38,090 bases of DNA from Candidatus Absconditabacterales bacterium (GTDB lineage: Bacteria; Patescibacteriota; Gracilibacteria; Absconditabacterales; Absconditicoccaceae). The DNA lies in the NCBI GenBank assembly GCA_937923605.1, contig CALDTY010000019.1, positions 1 to 38,090 on the forward strand. Reading direction: 5' to 3'. The translations under genes were made by a program, and so were the position numbers. Within the stretch, counting starts at the first letter, position 1; every line of letters starts with the position of its first letter. Below, one piece after another: positions 12,813 to 23,313 of the stretch. Below the pieces are notes generated by a model. It had not been told where the DNA came from, made no database searches, and saw only the letters and a program-made list of their open reading frames with translations.

Positions 12813-14258
12813 CTACTTGTTACTCAATATATATGTTAATAGTTCACTGATATCAATAGTCTCTTGTTCCATGGTATCTCTATTTCTTACGGTAACAGTT
12901 CCATTTTCTATAGAGTTGTTATCTACTGTTATACAATATGGTGTTCCAATTTCATCTTGTCTTCTATACCTTTTTCAAATTGCTCATCCATCATCATACT
13001 CAACTGAAAAATGTTGACTAAGGTCTGCATATATTTCTTTTGAGAGACGAACATGGTTTTCATCTTTCTTAATGAGTGGAAAAATAGCAACCTTAACTGG
13101 AGCAATCACAAATGGAAATTTAACAACTACTCTTGTAGAATCTTTACCATCTCATTCTAATGCCTCTTCATGATAAGACTCAAGCAAGACAGCCAAAGTC
13201 ATTCTACTTAATCAAAATGATGGTTCTATAACATGAGGGATATATCTCTTGCCAGTGTGAGGATCAGAATATTGCATATTTTTACCACTAGCTTCTTGAT
13301 GATTACGTAGATCGAAATCTGTTCTATACGCAATTCATTGCAATTCTCACCATCACCAAGGATATTGGTATTCTACATCAAATGTTGCATCAGAATAATG
13401 AGATAATTCATCAGACTCATGTTCTCTGAACTTAATTCTATCTAAACTAAACTCTAGTTTATTTTCCCATCGATCTTTACTATGATCTTTCCAAGCGTTA
13501 AATGCTTCCATTGCCTTTTCTGTATCATCCTCTACAAAATATTCTATTTCCATTTGTTCAAATTCTCTAGTCCTATACAAAAAATTTCTAGGTGTGATTT
13601 CATTACGAAAAGCCTTTCCAACTTGAGCTATTCAAAAGGGTACTCTCATACGGGTGGTATCTAGAACGTTTCTAAAATTCACGAATATTCATTGTGCTGT
13701 TTCAGGTCTCAACCAAACTTTCGCATCATCGGCATCATGAATCGCCCCTTGATACGTATAAAACATCATTTGAAATTTACGAACTTCAGTTCGATCAGCA
13801 GTTTTTTCTTTTTTAGAATTTGGATTATTTGGAATTTCATTAACAATAAATTCATGCATTTGCTCAAATGTTCGAGACTCTGGAATGAGGTTAGTTACTC
13901 AATACTTATCTAAATCTTTGAGTTGAAATCATTTACTTTCAATTGTTTCTTCAATGATTTTATCTGCACGAAATCTTTCTCCAGTTACTTTGTCATCAAT
14001 AAGTGGATCATCAAAGTTATCAACATGTCATGATGTCTCCCAGACCTTTGGATGCATGAGAATCTGTGCATCAAGACCAACCATATCTGGCCTTGTTTGA
14101 ACAAAAGTTTTCCATCGTAAATCTTGAATATTTTTTTTCAACTGCACTCAATATGGTCCATAGTCCCAAGCATTCGCAAGTCATCCATAAATATCTGAAC
14201 CTGGATATACAAATCCTTTTCTTTTTGCTCGAGAGACAATTGTTTCTAAACTATGCAT
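12813..14258 (-). CDS. glyS: Glycyl-tRNA synthetase, class II alpha2 type
   Basis: A 481-residue protein, the usual length for homodimeric bacterial GlyRS, which charges tRNA-Gly in the cytoplasm. Class II signatures are present: [15 protein letters not shown], then [20 protein letters not shown] (motif 2), EPSFGLSRMTL (motif 3) and a C-terminal anticodon-binding domain beginning near [13 protein letters not shown]. The start at ATG 14258 gives [20 protein letters not shown], the expected N-terminus. The gene contains UGA-Gly codons itself, so making it requires the recoded tRNA whose charging it presumably carries out. In code-25 lineages this enzyme must also charge tRNA-Gly(UCA); no such tRNA gene is in this window. 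No Shine-Dalgarno motif precedes the start. Confidence 0.96.
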
Positions 14259-14383
14259 ACTTAAGATTAATTTTAAAATAATACCCACTTGTATTGATAC
14301 TACCTTGTGTTTCAAACAAAAAATCATTCTTAACTACATAAAGAATTATACTACATTATCAATTTAACTCTCAAAACTACCTC

Positions 14384-14869
14384 CTATAACAATTCTAACA
14401 AATCCTCATTCTGCTCAAGAACATCTTTCATTGTAAGGAATATCTCATTTGGAACGCTAAGTTTCAAAATATCCTCTATTGAGAATCGTTCATGTGCAAC
14501 AATCTCATCGTTTGTTTTAATTTTTGTAGAATCAGCTCTTACAAAATATCGAAACTCACACTTGCGAACTAGCTTGTCTTTTATTTGATCATAGAACTCT
14601 ACCTCCTGTAAACTTACAGGAATAGGAAGCATCATGACAGAGCTATCATTTGTACGATTTCTGATTCAGAGAATTTCAATTCAAATTCCTAATTCTTCTT
14701 TTATTTCTCTCCTAAGGGCTCTTGAAGGATTTTCATTGTCTTCAAGATGTCCCCCAGGCAAAACCCATGGTGAATCATTATTATGTTTTACTAATAGTAT
14801 ATTATTGTCTGCATCTAAAATATAGGCGCGACTTACGAAAGTGAGACTCATAGATATACAAATATGCAT
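14384..14869 (-). CDS. NUDIX hydrolase
   Basis: A 161-residue protein with a canonical NUDIX box at about residues 39-62: GGHLEDNENPSRALRREI followed by KEELGI, matching GX5EX7REUXEEXGU. The family hydrolyses nucleoside diphosphates linked to another moiety, and the box binds the divalent metal. Only two UGA codons occur, just after the box, so a standard-code reading would truncate the protein there. The start could be ATG 14869 or the in-frame ATG at 14851, since MSLTFVSRAYIL begins the fold. It is 125 bases upstream of glyS on the same strand. The substrate cannot be told from sequence: house-cleaning of damaged nucleotides and ADP-ribose hydrolysis are both possible. Confidence 0.9.
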
Positions 14870-15039
14870 CTAAAATAGTATTAATCAAATTATACTAAAC
14901 TCGCTTGGATACAAAAATAATAGATGAAATTGTAAAACATATTATTGACATAATAAAAATAATATTTTTAACACATTAGTTCATCACTTCCATAAGAGAA
15001 ATCGTATAGATAATTATATTTATATATTATTTGAATCTA

Positions 15040-16458
15040 ATGAAAATCCGTCACTGAATACTCACATTTTGTATAAGCTTGATGCTGACTCCATTTATGG
15101 CATCTAGTCAGTTCTCAAGCAATTTTGTTCAACTTGAATTACAACAGGAACAGTCTTTAATGTCTTTAATAGATACTGTATATTATCCATATACTCAAAG
15201 ACATACTCAGGATCTAGAGTTTAAAGATAAGCTAACAACAATTCGTACGAAATTAATACAAATTATTAATAATAATTCATTCAAAGACACAACTTTTTTT
15301 GCTCTGGAATATTTAGTTCATCGTTTAGATGCAACTATACAAAGCATCCAGATTCCACAGATAATAACTACCATATCTACTGTAGTACAAACTATCCCCC
15401 AGCAGGTTACGATTCCCACTACTACCACTACTCCTCCGACAGTGGAACCGATCACACCTATAAATAACGTTCAAATTGCTTCAGTAGCTCCAACTCCATC
15501 TATTGATACATCATCATACTATAAATGAGATAAAAATATTTTAGCATGAACGACAAGCCATCCTCTATTCAAATATGAAATTATTGCGAAATTAGAATGA
15601 GCGATGATAGAAGATATGAGTTTTGTTTCCTCTATTCAAGATCTTGAAAGAGCTGTAGATAAAGTTCTCATCTTTGATGAAAACTGAGTATTATTATGAG
15701 AATCCAGACCACAAAATAATAGAGTCACTTTTAATAATATAGATCGAAAAATAGATAAAGGTCAGACAGATCTTTATGTATTACTAAGTACCAAAGCTAT
15801 ATGATACAATTCATCTGCTCCGCAATCCACTACATTCTGATTCAATTTTGCAATAGATAATGCTTACGGACTTGTTTCTGGCAATACGTTACCTGTAACT
15901 GCTCATAGCACTTCTGAAACAGTAACCATAGTGCCTACGTTAGTAACTGATGTTCGCCTCACTGATCAACGAAACAATAGGATAGCTGATACGAGACTTT
16001 TCGCAGGTGAAAATGATCTAGCAATTCTTGTGTTATGAAGCCAAGTATGACAAAATACTACCACTGACTCATGAAGAACATTAAATACTTATCTTGAAAG
16101 AGTTTCTTTCTTGGTACAAGATAATACCACATTGTGAAACGTTGCTTACAATATGTTCTTGACTCCTTTAGATGGTTGAGATAGTATTCAATGAAATTTT
16201 CAAAATTGATCAGAGGTTGTTTTTGATCTTAGTGGACTATGAAATGACGCACTTATTTCTGACTCTGAAGAATCAGCTTTTATGATCTCAGCTGAGATTC
16301 CAAATCTAGATCCTATCAATCAAGAATCAGTAAGCATTCAATTGGTGTCAACTGATAGTTGATGAATTGCTTATAAAACATCTGATCCAACAAGTCTTAC
16401 CATAACTGATTTAAATTTAAGAACAAAACCTACCAATAGAATTACAAGTATTGACTAG
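15040..16458 (+). CDS. Secreted protein with Thr/Pro linker and beta-rich C-terminal domain, unknown function
   Basis: A 472-residue protein with a signal peptide (MKIRHGILTFCISLMLTPFM), in which the sixth codon is already TGA. Residues about 25-105 look helical. A linker rich in Thr, Pro and Ile follows (about 110-160), then about 300 residues of alternating hydrophobic and polar pattern typical of beta-sandwich domains (for example NNRVTFNNIDRKIDKGQ and GNDALISDSEESAFMISAEI). No catalytic motif and few Cys, unlike the other secreted proteins here. I do not recognise the family. Surface structural or adhesion roles are plausible, not shown. It converges with the Cys-rich gene at 16528 and shares its terminator. 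Confidence 0.88.
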
Positions 16459-16481
16459 TAATCAAAAAAATAAGTGACAAT

Positions 16482-16511
16482 AAAAAAAGGACGAATAGCT
16501 CGTCCTTTTTT
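16482..16511. terminator. Bidirectional rho-independent terminator
   Basis: A perfect stem pairs AGGACGA with TCGTCCT around a five-base loop. It is flanked by A6 or more on the left and T6 on the right, so it can end transcripts from both strands. It sits between the convergent genes ending at 16458 (+) and 16528 (-). Confidence 0.88.
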
Positions 16512-16527
16512 GTTGTTATTTGTCTAT

Positions 16528-17661
16528 CTAGAAGTCAAACATAAATCCTCACGTCTCGTTTAACACAGAAGGAAAATTCAAAGGAACTCAAGGATCTAAT
16601 TGCAATTTACTTGCTTGAACAGGTGCTGAATTATGCATCACGTCATCAGCATCTATCCTTTCATAAAAAGAAGAGTATAAAGGAATCGCTGGCGTCGAAT
16701 AATATGAACTAAAATGAGCACTACTTGGTCAGGATCCACTTCACCCAGAAGATCAGCTTCATCAAGATCAATTTCATGATCATGTAGGGCACATTCCTTC
16801 GAGAGTTTCAAATGCAGTTTTATGAATAACTGTATCATCTGAAATATATCATCATCAGTATCTAATATGACATTCTCAGACCAAAAATCTTGGAGATGAA
16901 AGATCACTATACTCTATCTCAGCTACATACTCTCAATTATCATCAATTTCAGGATTAAGTGGCACATAAACATCGCTTCAAGGACACTTAGCTTCTAAAT
17001 ACATCCACACTTGAGAAAAGTCAAAATTTTCTTCAGAAGTTTCAATTCCTCACATAAAATTTCATTCACAATATGTTGGATCAAAAAGTCATATATCAAA
17101 TCATACCGGGACATCATCTAATAGCTTACAAGTATTCTCATTACAATAAGCTGCATCATATCAAGGATCGCATTCTTCGTCAAGTTCTTCATTAACAACA
17201 GAATCTCAACAGTAGGGAGTTATTGTACATGAACTACTACATCACGATCACTCTATTCAGTTATTCTCAATTCATTTGTCACATTCTTCTCCTTGTTGGG
17301 TATCTACCTCACTATTTCAACATAAAGGGTTAGTCCATTCACATACTACTGTAGGATCTGGTGTTATTTCATTAGATTCTGTTTCTATGTATGTTTCACT
17401 ACTCATACATACAGTTCAAGATAATCGATTTGCGAATGTTGTTTCTCCTTGTTTGAGCAAGTACGCATGTAATGCAGATGAAATTTCTTCATCTGTGTAC
17501 TCAGTCGTAGTTGTAATGATCTCTGAATCATGTTCAGTAACATGACAAGTCTCAACACTACACATATCTCATACACAAACACTTGAATTTTGATATGAAT
17601 AGTCTGCAGAAACAATATTTGTTACACCGAAGATTCAAATCAAGAAAAACATCTTTTTCAT
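16528..17661 (-). CDS. Secreted Cys-rich protein with DUF4215-like modules
   Basis: A 377-residue protein with a signal peptide (MKKMFFLIGIFGVTNIVSA). Cys-rich segments at about residues 100-190 resemble the DUF4215 type: CGNSEVDTQQGEECDKG, then CGDSVVNEELDEECDPG, each followed by spaced Cys. These resemble the module near the C-terminus of the giant subtilase protein. A Gly/Ser linker coded largely by TGA lies at about residues 290-320. The final 60 residues (PAIPLYSSFYERIDADD onward) are Cys-free. No enzyme motif was found. I infer an exported disulfide-bonded protein, possibly a partner of the giant surface proteins. Confidence 0.87.
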
Positions 17662-17760
17662 AATATAATTTCATTAAATAATAAACTAATACAATTCTAG
17701 TTAACCAGTCTAAAAACAACAATAATAGTCTAATATCTTGTTATAATAAATTGACTTATC

Positions 17761-17790
17761 AAAAAAAACAATCATCTCTGATTGTTTTTT
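17761..17790 (-). terminator. Rho-independent terminator of the clpC-like gene
   Basis: The stem pairs CAATCA with TGATTG around TCTC. T-runs are present on both strands (A8 at 17761-17768, T6 at 17785-17790). It lies 22 bases past the clp stop codon. Confidence 0.82.
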
Positions 17791-17811
17791 AAAACATATA
17801 TAGGTAATATA

Positions 17812-20427
17812 CTATCCCTGTTTCATAACCTGCTCTATTAATTCTGGTTCGACCTTATCATGAATATATCTTCAGATAGGGCGAGCTCAAAGTTGCGGAT
17901 CATACAACTCATCAATAATTCATTTTACTCTTTTCTTTCAAAATGAAGGAAGCTTGATTCCTCATTTTTTCTTCCAATGACTGAGGAATTCTCTTATCTC
18001 TTTTGAGAAAATATCACCCAAAATTCCTTTTGATAAAGGTTTAAATACTATCATTTGTGAGATTCTATTGATCAACTCTGGCGCCATAAAGTTCTTCACT
18101 TCAGCCATAATTCTTTCCTTTATAAGGTCAAAGTCAGTCTGTGAAACTTCATTATTCGTGCTTGCTATATCATCTGAAAATCAAATCGATACTTGTTTAC
18201 GTCAAAACTCTTCAGCACCTAAATTCGATGTCATAATGATAATAGTATTTTTGAAATCTATCCATCTTCATTTATTATCTTTTAGGTGACCTTCATCCAA
18301 AATTTGCAACATGACATTAAGAATATCTGGGGAAGCCTTTTCTATTTCATCAAACAAAATGACACTATAGGGTTTTCTCCTCACTTGCTCAGTCAAGATT
18401 CATCATTCTTCATATCAAACATATCAAGGCGCAGCTCCAATCAGTTTTGATGATGAATGTCTCTCCATAAACTCTGACATATCTACTCTAATCAACGCCT
18501 TTTCGTCTCCAAAATACTCTTTTGCTAATAATTTAGCTAAGTAAGTTTTACCTACACCTGATGGTCATAAAAACATAAACGAAGCTATTGGTTTTTTACT
18601 TTGAATTGGTGACAACCTATTTCTTTTTATGGCGTTTACTACAGCATCTACTGCTTCATCTTGAGCAAGAATCAATGATTTTAAATGAACATCTAACTGT
18701 CAAAGTTGTTCAATTTCACTTGAGGTAACTTGATCAAGGGGAAGTCACATCTTATCGGACAAGACTTGTCCTACATCTAACTTTCCTACTGCTGGTCTGA
18801 GATGTTCCGGTAAATTATGTTGGGATCTAACATTCTTTAATTTCTTTTTCATGTCTTCTTCCTTATCCTTTAATTCTGCAGCTTTAAAATAATCTTGTCT
18901 TTCAATAGACTTTTCGATTTGATCCTTAATTTTATTAATTTTCTTTTCTAATTGCACATATACATCATCGTTATCAAGTTTTTGATTCAACGTAGAGACT
19001 CTAGCTGATGCTTCATCAATTAAATCAATAGCTTTGTCAGGTAAGTATTTATTCATCATATATCTAACACTATAGTCCACAGCATATTGTATAGCTTCAT
19101 TATCAATTTTAACTCCATGATATTCTTCAAATTTCTCTCTGATTCATGTCAAAATTTCAATTGCTTCGTCGGGGGATGGCTCTTCAACAGTGATCTCTTG
19201 AAATCTTCTTTTTAATGCAGGATCTTTTTCAATATGTTTCTGGTACTCATCAAATGTCGTAGCTCAAATCATTTGAATCTTTCCACGACTCAACAGTGGT
19301 TTCAACATATTTGCTGCATCAGCACTTCATTCAGCATTTCAAGCACCTATCAACGTATGTACTTCATCTACAAACATGATTATATTGTTTGTAGGATCCA
19401 TTGCTTCATCAATAATAGCTTTGAGTCTAGCTTCAAATTCTCATCTATACTTAGTTCAAGCGACTAATGAACCTATATCAACCATCATTAATCTTTTATT
19501 CTTTAGTTTCGAAGGCACATCATTCTTAAGAATTTTTTGGGCCAATCATTCGACAATTGCCGTCTTTCATACTCAAGCCTCTCAAATTAATAATGGATTA
19601 TTTTTCGTCTTTCTCATCAATGTATATATAATTTGTTGGATTTCTTTTTCTCTTCATATCACTGGATCAAGAAATCAATTTTTTGCTTCATCAGTGAGGT
19701 CTGTAGCAAAATATTCGATCGTCAACTTTTTATCTTCTTCATCATTATTTGATTTTATAGTTGATGTATCTTTCCCTGCTCATGCTCATCATGTTCATCA
19801 CGCTCAAGATCATGGTCAGTCAATTGTGTCAGCTCATCATTCATTCAACATTGATTCCATAACTTCCGTAGAATTGACATCAAAGAACATATCCATTTGT
19901 TCTATATCTAATCATAGAGTACTTACCATATTATCAACCATCTTGAAGAAATCATTTGGGCTCATTTCAATTTGAACCAAAGTATCTATAACTTTTTCTA
20001 CTCTATCTTTCACTACCAACGTATCTATTCATTTAGTTTCTAGATATCCAATAATATCAGGAGAAAGATTATCCAAACTTGCAACAAATAGCACTAGAAA
20101 GTGAACTTTTTCTAATCACAAATTAACATATTTTTCAAAGTATGTTTGAAAAAATGGATCTAAATGAAAGGTGAACTTTCCAACCTTATCTTGTTCAGTT
20201 CACGTATAATGCTCACTTATAAATGACTGAATAAAAGTGTTTCATTCAGTTATTCAAAGTAACTTCCAAAACACATCTCCATATCATTGTTTATTTGTAT
20301 ATTTCCAAACTCATAAAAATACATCATCAGACTGAATCTGTTGTTCATTGTGTTGAAAAGTAAATAATCCAGCTTGAGCTATGCAATCTAGGTAATCTTT
20401 TGTAAATATATAATTTTTTTTCTTCAT
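17812..20427 (-). CDS. clpC: ClpC-like AAA+ unfoldase with two ATPase domains
   Basis: An 871-residue Clp/Hsp100 protein. The N-terminal 200 residues are divergent. A Gly-rich linker with many TGA codons follows (about 205-235). The D1 ATPase has Walker A GEAGVGKT near residue 282 and Walker [12 protein letters not shown] near 347. A short middle region contains a UVR-like helix pair (about 495-520: [20 protein letters not shown]). The D2 ATPase has Walker A GPSGVGKT near 622, Walker [12 protein letters not shown] and a Clp C-terminal domain. The short middle domain fits ClpC better than ClpB. The family unfolds proteins, usually for ClpP; no clpP gene is in the window. All three glycines of the first Walker A are TGA, which is strong internal proof that UGA means glycine. 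Confidence 0.94.
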
Positions 20428-20525
20428 ATCTTCCAAACAAATAAAGACATCTTTATAATCTGATCTTATACTATCAATAACAAAGTAATATTACAAATAA
20501 GCTTCATTATTTTCGTTAATTCAAT

Positions 20526-20717
20526 TTACTTTTCACTATTTTTCTTTGCCGTTTTTTTTATTTCACGCAATCATCATGTAAAAAAAGTTTTTACACGATA
20601 AAAAAATCATTTCGACATATTTTTTCACTGCTTAGTTCTAGAAATTCATCACAAAATAGCTCATCATATAACAAGTCAAATCAACCATTTATTGATACGT
20701 TTCTCAGTTTTCGACAT
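20526..20717 (-). CDS. Small single-pass membrane protein, 63 residues
   Basis: Visible only under UGA=Gly, because eight of its codons are TGA. The sequence begins MSKTEKRINKWLIGLVIGGA and has one hydrophobic segment (about residues 12-25) followed by a strongly basic tail (KTFFTGGLREIKKTAKKNSE). The composition, the TGA use at Gly-rich membrane positions and the fit between the SPFH terminator and the clp start support a real gene. The family is not recognised. It could be a small accessory protein of the membrane or of the neighbouring Clp or SPFH proteins, but nothing proves this. Confidence 0.68.
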
Positions 20718-20783
20718 AAAATATAGGATTTAGCACCTAAAAGAGATGTGTGCTATATAGTAAGAAAATTTTTTATAAATGCA

Positions 20784-20812
20784 ACAAAAAACACTATTTA
20801 AAACAATAGTGT
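20784..20812 (-). terminator. Rho-independent terminator of the SPFH gene
   Basis: The stem pairs ACACTATT (20791-20798) with AATAGTGT (20805-20812), with a T-run on the minus strand. It lies 25 bases past the SPFH stop. Confidence 0.8.
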
Positions 20813-20837
20813 CGCTTGTCATTTTTGATTTCATATT

Positions 20838-21686
20838 TTAACCAATTTTAATTTTTTTGATCAAATTCATAACCTCAGAATCAAGTATATATTTAGTATT
20901 ATTCTTTAGTGCGCTTTCTATTACACGTAATTGTTCCAGAATTACAGCAGGACCTTTAAAGTATTCTACAGCAGCCTGAGACTCAAGTTCTGTAGCTTTT
21001 GCCTTCGCAATAGCCAATCTTTCAATAGCCTGCGCTTCTCATGTTGCTTCTAATATTTGTTTTTCTTTGATACCTTCTGCTTCTCTAATAGCCGCCTCCT
21101 TTGCTCATTCAGCCTCTAATATAGAAGCCCTCTTTTGCTGTTGAGCAATTTTTTGTTGATTCATGGCATCCATTAATTCTCTTGGAGGATCAATTCTTTG
21201 GATTTCTATTTTATTTATCTTAAGTCATCGTTTTGCCGTCTCTTCGGACAATTCAGTTTGTACTTTAACATTAATTTCAGTTCTTTCTCATAACACCTGA
21301 TCCAATGTCATAGTTCCAATTATTGCTCTCAATGTTGTAATTGAGAGATTAGAAATCGCGAAGAAAGCATCTTGGATCTCATACACAGCTTTTGCTGGGT
21401 CATAGATCTGTGTAAAAATAACTGCATCTACAGTTACTACTGCATTATCTTTTGTAATCATTTCTTGAGGTGGCGTATTTATAACTCTTTCTCTCATATC
21501 AACTTTTTGAACATGATCAATTAATGGAATAATAATATGCCATCATGCTTCTAGGGTTTGTTGATACTTAGACAACCTCTCTTTAACAGCCTTTTCATGA
21601 GGTGAAACTTTAACTAAGGAAGATATAAGAAATATCACTGCAAACACAGCTATAAGTATAGCTAAAATACTACCCATTCAAAACAT
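20838..21686 (-). CDS. SPFH/Band 7 (stomatin-like) membrane protein
   Basis: A 282-residue protein with an N-terminal membrane segment (about residues 4-24), then the SPFH domain with the typical DMRERVINTPPQEMITKDNA and AVVTVDAVIFTQIYDPAKAV stretches. An Ala/Glu-rich coiled-coil tail follows (about 170-235: EAEGIKEKQILEATGEAQAI). This is the stomatin/QmcA architecture, which scaffolds membrane microdomains and often pairs with a membrane protease. No NfeD partner is adjacent. It lies 71 bases downstream of the LCP gene on the same strand, so the two may be cotranscribed. Start at ATG 21686, two codons before another Met. Confidence 0.93.
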
Positions 21687-21757
21687 CTTGATCCAACAAA
21701 GTAAAAACTACTTATAATGTAGCAGTTCAATAACATATTTCAATACTTTAGTTATTA

Positions 21758-23200
21758 TTATTCTGCTGCATAACTATTACCCAGCACTAGAGATATTCCT
21801 TCAGCTAAATCACCTTGCCCATCGGTTCTTACTTCATCTATATCTACAAAAATTTCCAAGAGGTCAATTGTATGAGCATACGCTTGCTTATCTTGAACAT
21901 ATAAGATTGATTTTTCTAAGGTTGTATCATGATTCACTATATCAACTACATTAAAAGCTTGCGCTTTTAGATCTATTGCCATTCTAGTAGCTATTCATTC
22001 GATATTATATCAATTACTTTTTGCCCAATTACGGTCTATACCATTCAAGATACGAATTGGGGCATTTTCTATAAGAAACTCTTGATTCTGGATTACCCAA
22101 AAAGCAAAATCCTTTGTATGTTTATAATAATCGATATTTCATGGTGTTGCTCATATAGGCAACATGACTGATTGTCCATTGTAATCATCCTTATTTCATA
22201 ATACGAGTACACATCAAGGAGTAGTCAGCTCAAAGTACCTCTTATCACAATCTGAGGTATATACAAATGAGAAGAATCTTCTTTCATTTTCAATATACTG
22301 CACCAATCATAATATTTCTTTTATGCTAATATTAGTTTTAACCATATCAAATGCATCATTATACAAACCTCTAATTTTAGATGCATTAGTAATTCATAAT
22401 TCTCAAAATATTTTTTCGATAGTTGATTTAATTATTTGTTGTTGCCTCAGTGTACGTGAAAAATCTGATGTTGTTTGTCTTGATCTTGCATACTTTAATG
22501 CTGCATCTCAATCTAATTCTTGAATTCATTTTAGGACGGTGAATGTTTGAAATCAATTATTATCATCTGGATAATATGGATCGACAAAATCTTCAGGCAC
22601 ATCAACTGATATTCATCATAAAGAATCAATGAAATCAGTAAATCAATTAAATGAAACAAACGAAAAGTATGGAATATGGATTCATGTGATTTCTGAAACC
22701 TTATCCAATAGATAATCCGCTGCTTCTTCATGATTGTTATCACTATCAATATATTTTGCTCGATATGCTCAATTTAATCTTCATCTTCATCACTTATGAT
22801 AGGTCACAAAGAGATCTCTTGGAATAGATAAAAAAGTTACAGTTCAAATACTTGGATTATATGAAGCAACCATCAACGTATCCGTCAATAATCAACCACG
22901 CTCTTCCTCTCCTGCATATCATGCTATTAATACATTTATATTCCCTAAGGTATCTCTTGTCATTTTTTCTCATGTAGTTTTTGCTACAATTTTTACCGTC
23001 TCTTTTGATATTGTTGCAACAATATCTCTTCATCAGGAAAATAATTGTGAGAAAACAAATAATGAAGCAAAAAAAAGTACTCAAAAAAGAACCGTTTTTC
23101 AAACGATTGGTCGATGAATCAGACTTCAAAAAGAATTATATTCTTTTTTTCTTCAAACTTTTGATCTAGTGAATCAAACTGTTTTCTTGCGATACGTCAT
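21758..23200 (-). CDS. LytR-CpsA-Psr (LCP) family glycopolymer ligase with LytR_C domain
   Basis: A 480-residue protein. A short basic cytoplasmic N-terminus (MTYRKKTVGFTRSKV) is followed by a membrane segment at about residues 42-60. The LCP catalytic domain follows, with INVLIAGYAGEERGGLLTDT near residue 90, FLSIPRDLFV and the late signature LDGDAALKYARSRQTTSDF with RTLRQQQ. A LytR_C-like domain ends the protein (about 380-480). LCP enzymes transfer lipid-linked glycopolymers to peptidoglycan or surface proteins outside the membrane. The presence of a ligase suggests a decorated cell wall in this organism. The conserved glycine after LD is TGA. Confidence 0.93.
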
Positions 23201-23253
23201 AATAGTTTTTTTCTAAACCGAACTGTTATACTTGTATGATGAAGTTTTTCAAC

Positions 23254-23288
23254 AAAAAGAAAGAAACTGCCTAAGACAGTTTCTTTTT
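23254..23288 (-). terminator. Rho-independent terminator of the thioredoxin-domain gene
   Basis: The stem pairs GAAACTG (23263-23269) with CAGTTTC (23277-23283), and T-runs lie on both sides. It sits between the thioredoxin-domain gene, ending at 23314, and the LCP gene start. Confidence 0.82.
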
Positions 23289-23313
23289 CAAAAATGGTGA
23301 ATTACTTTCAAAA

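Noticed and set aside
22857-23129. Minus-strand frame MKSDSSTNRL... with an apparent membrane segment
   Set aside because: Out-of-frame overlap of the LCP gene. The LCP frame continues through it with conserved motifs.
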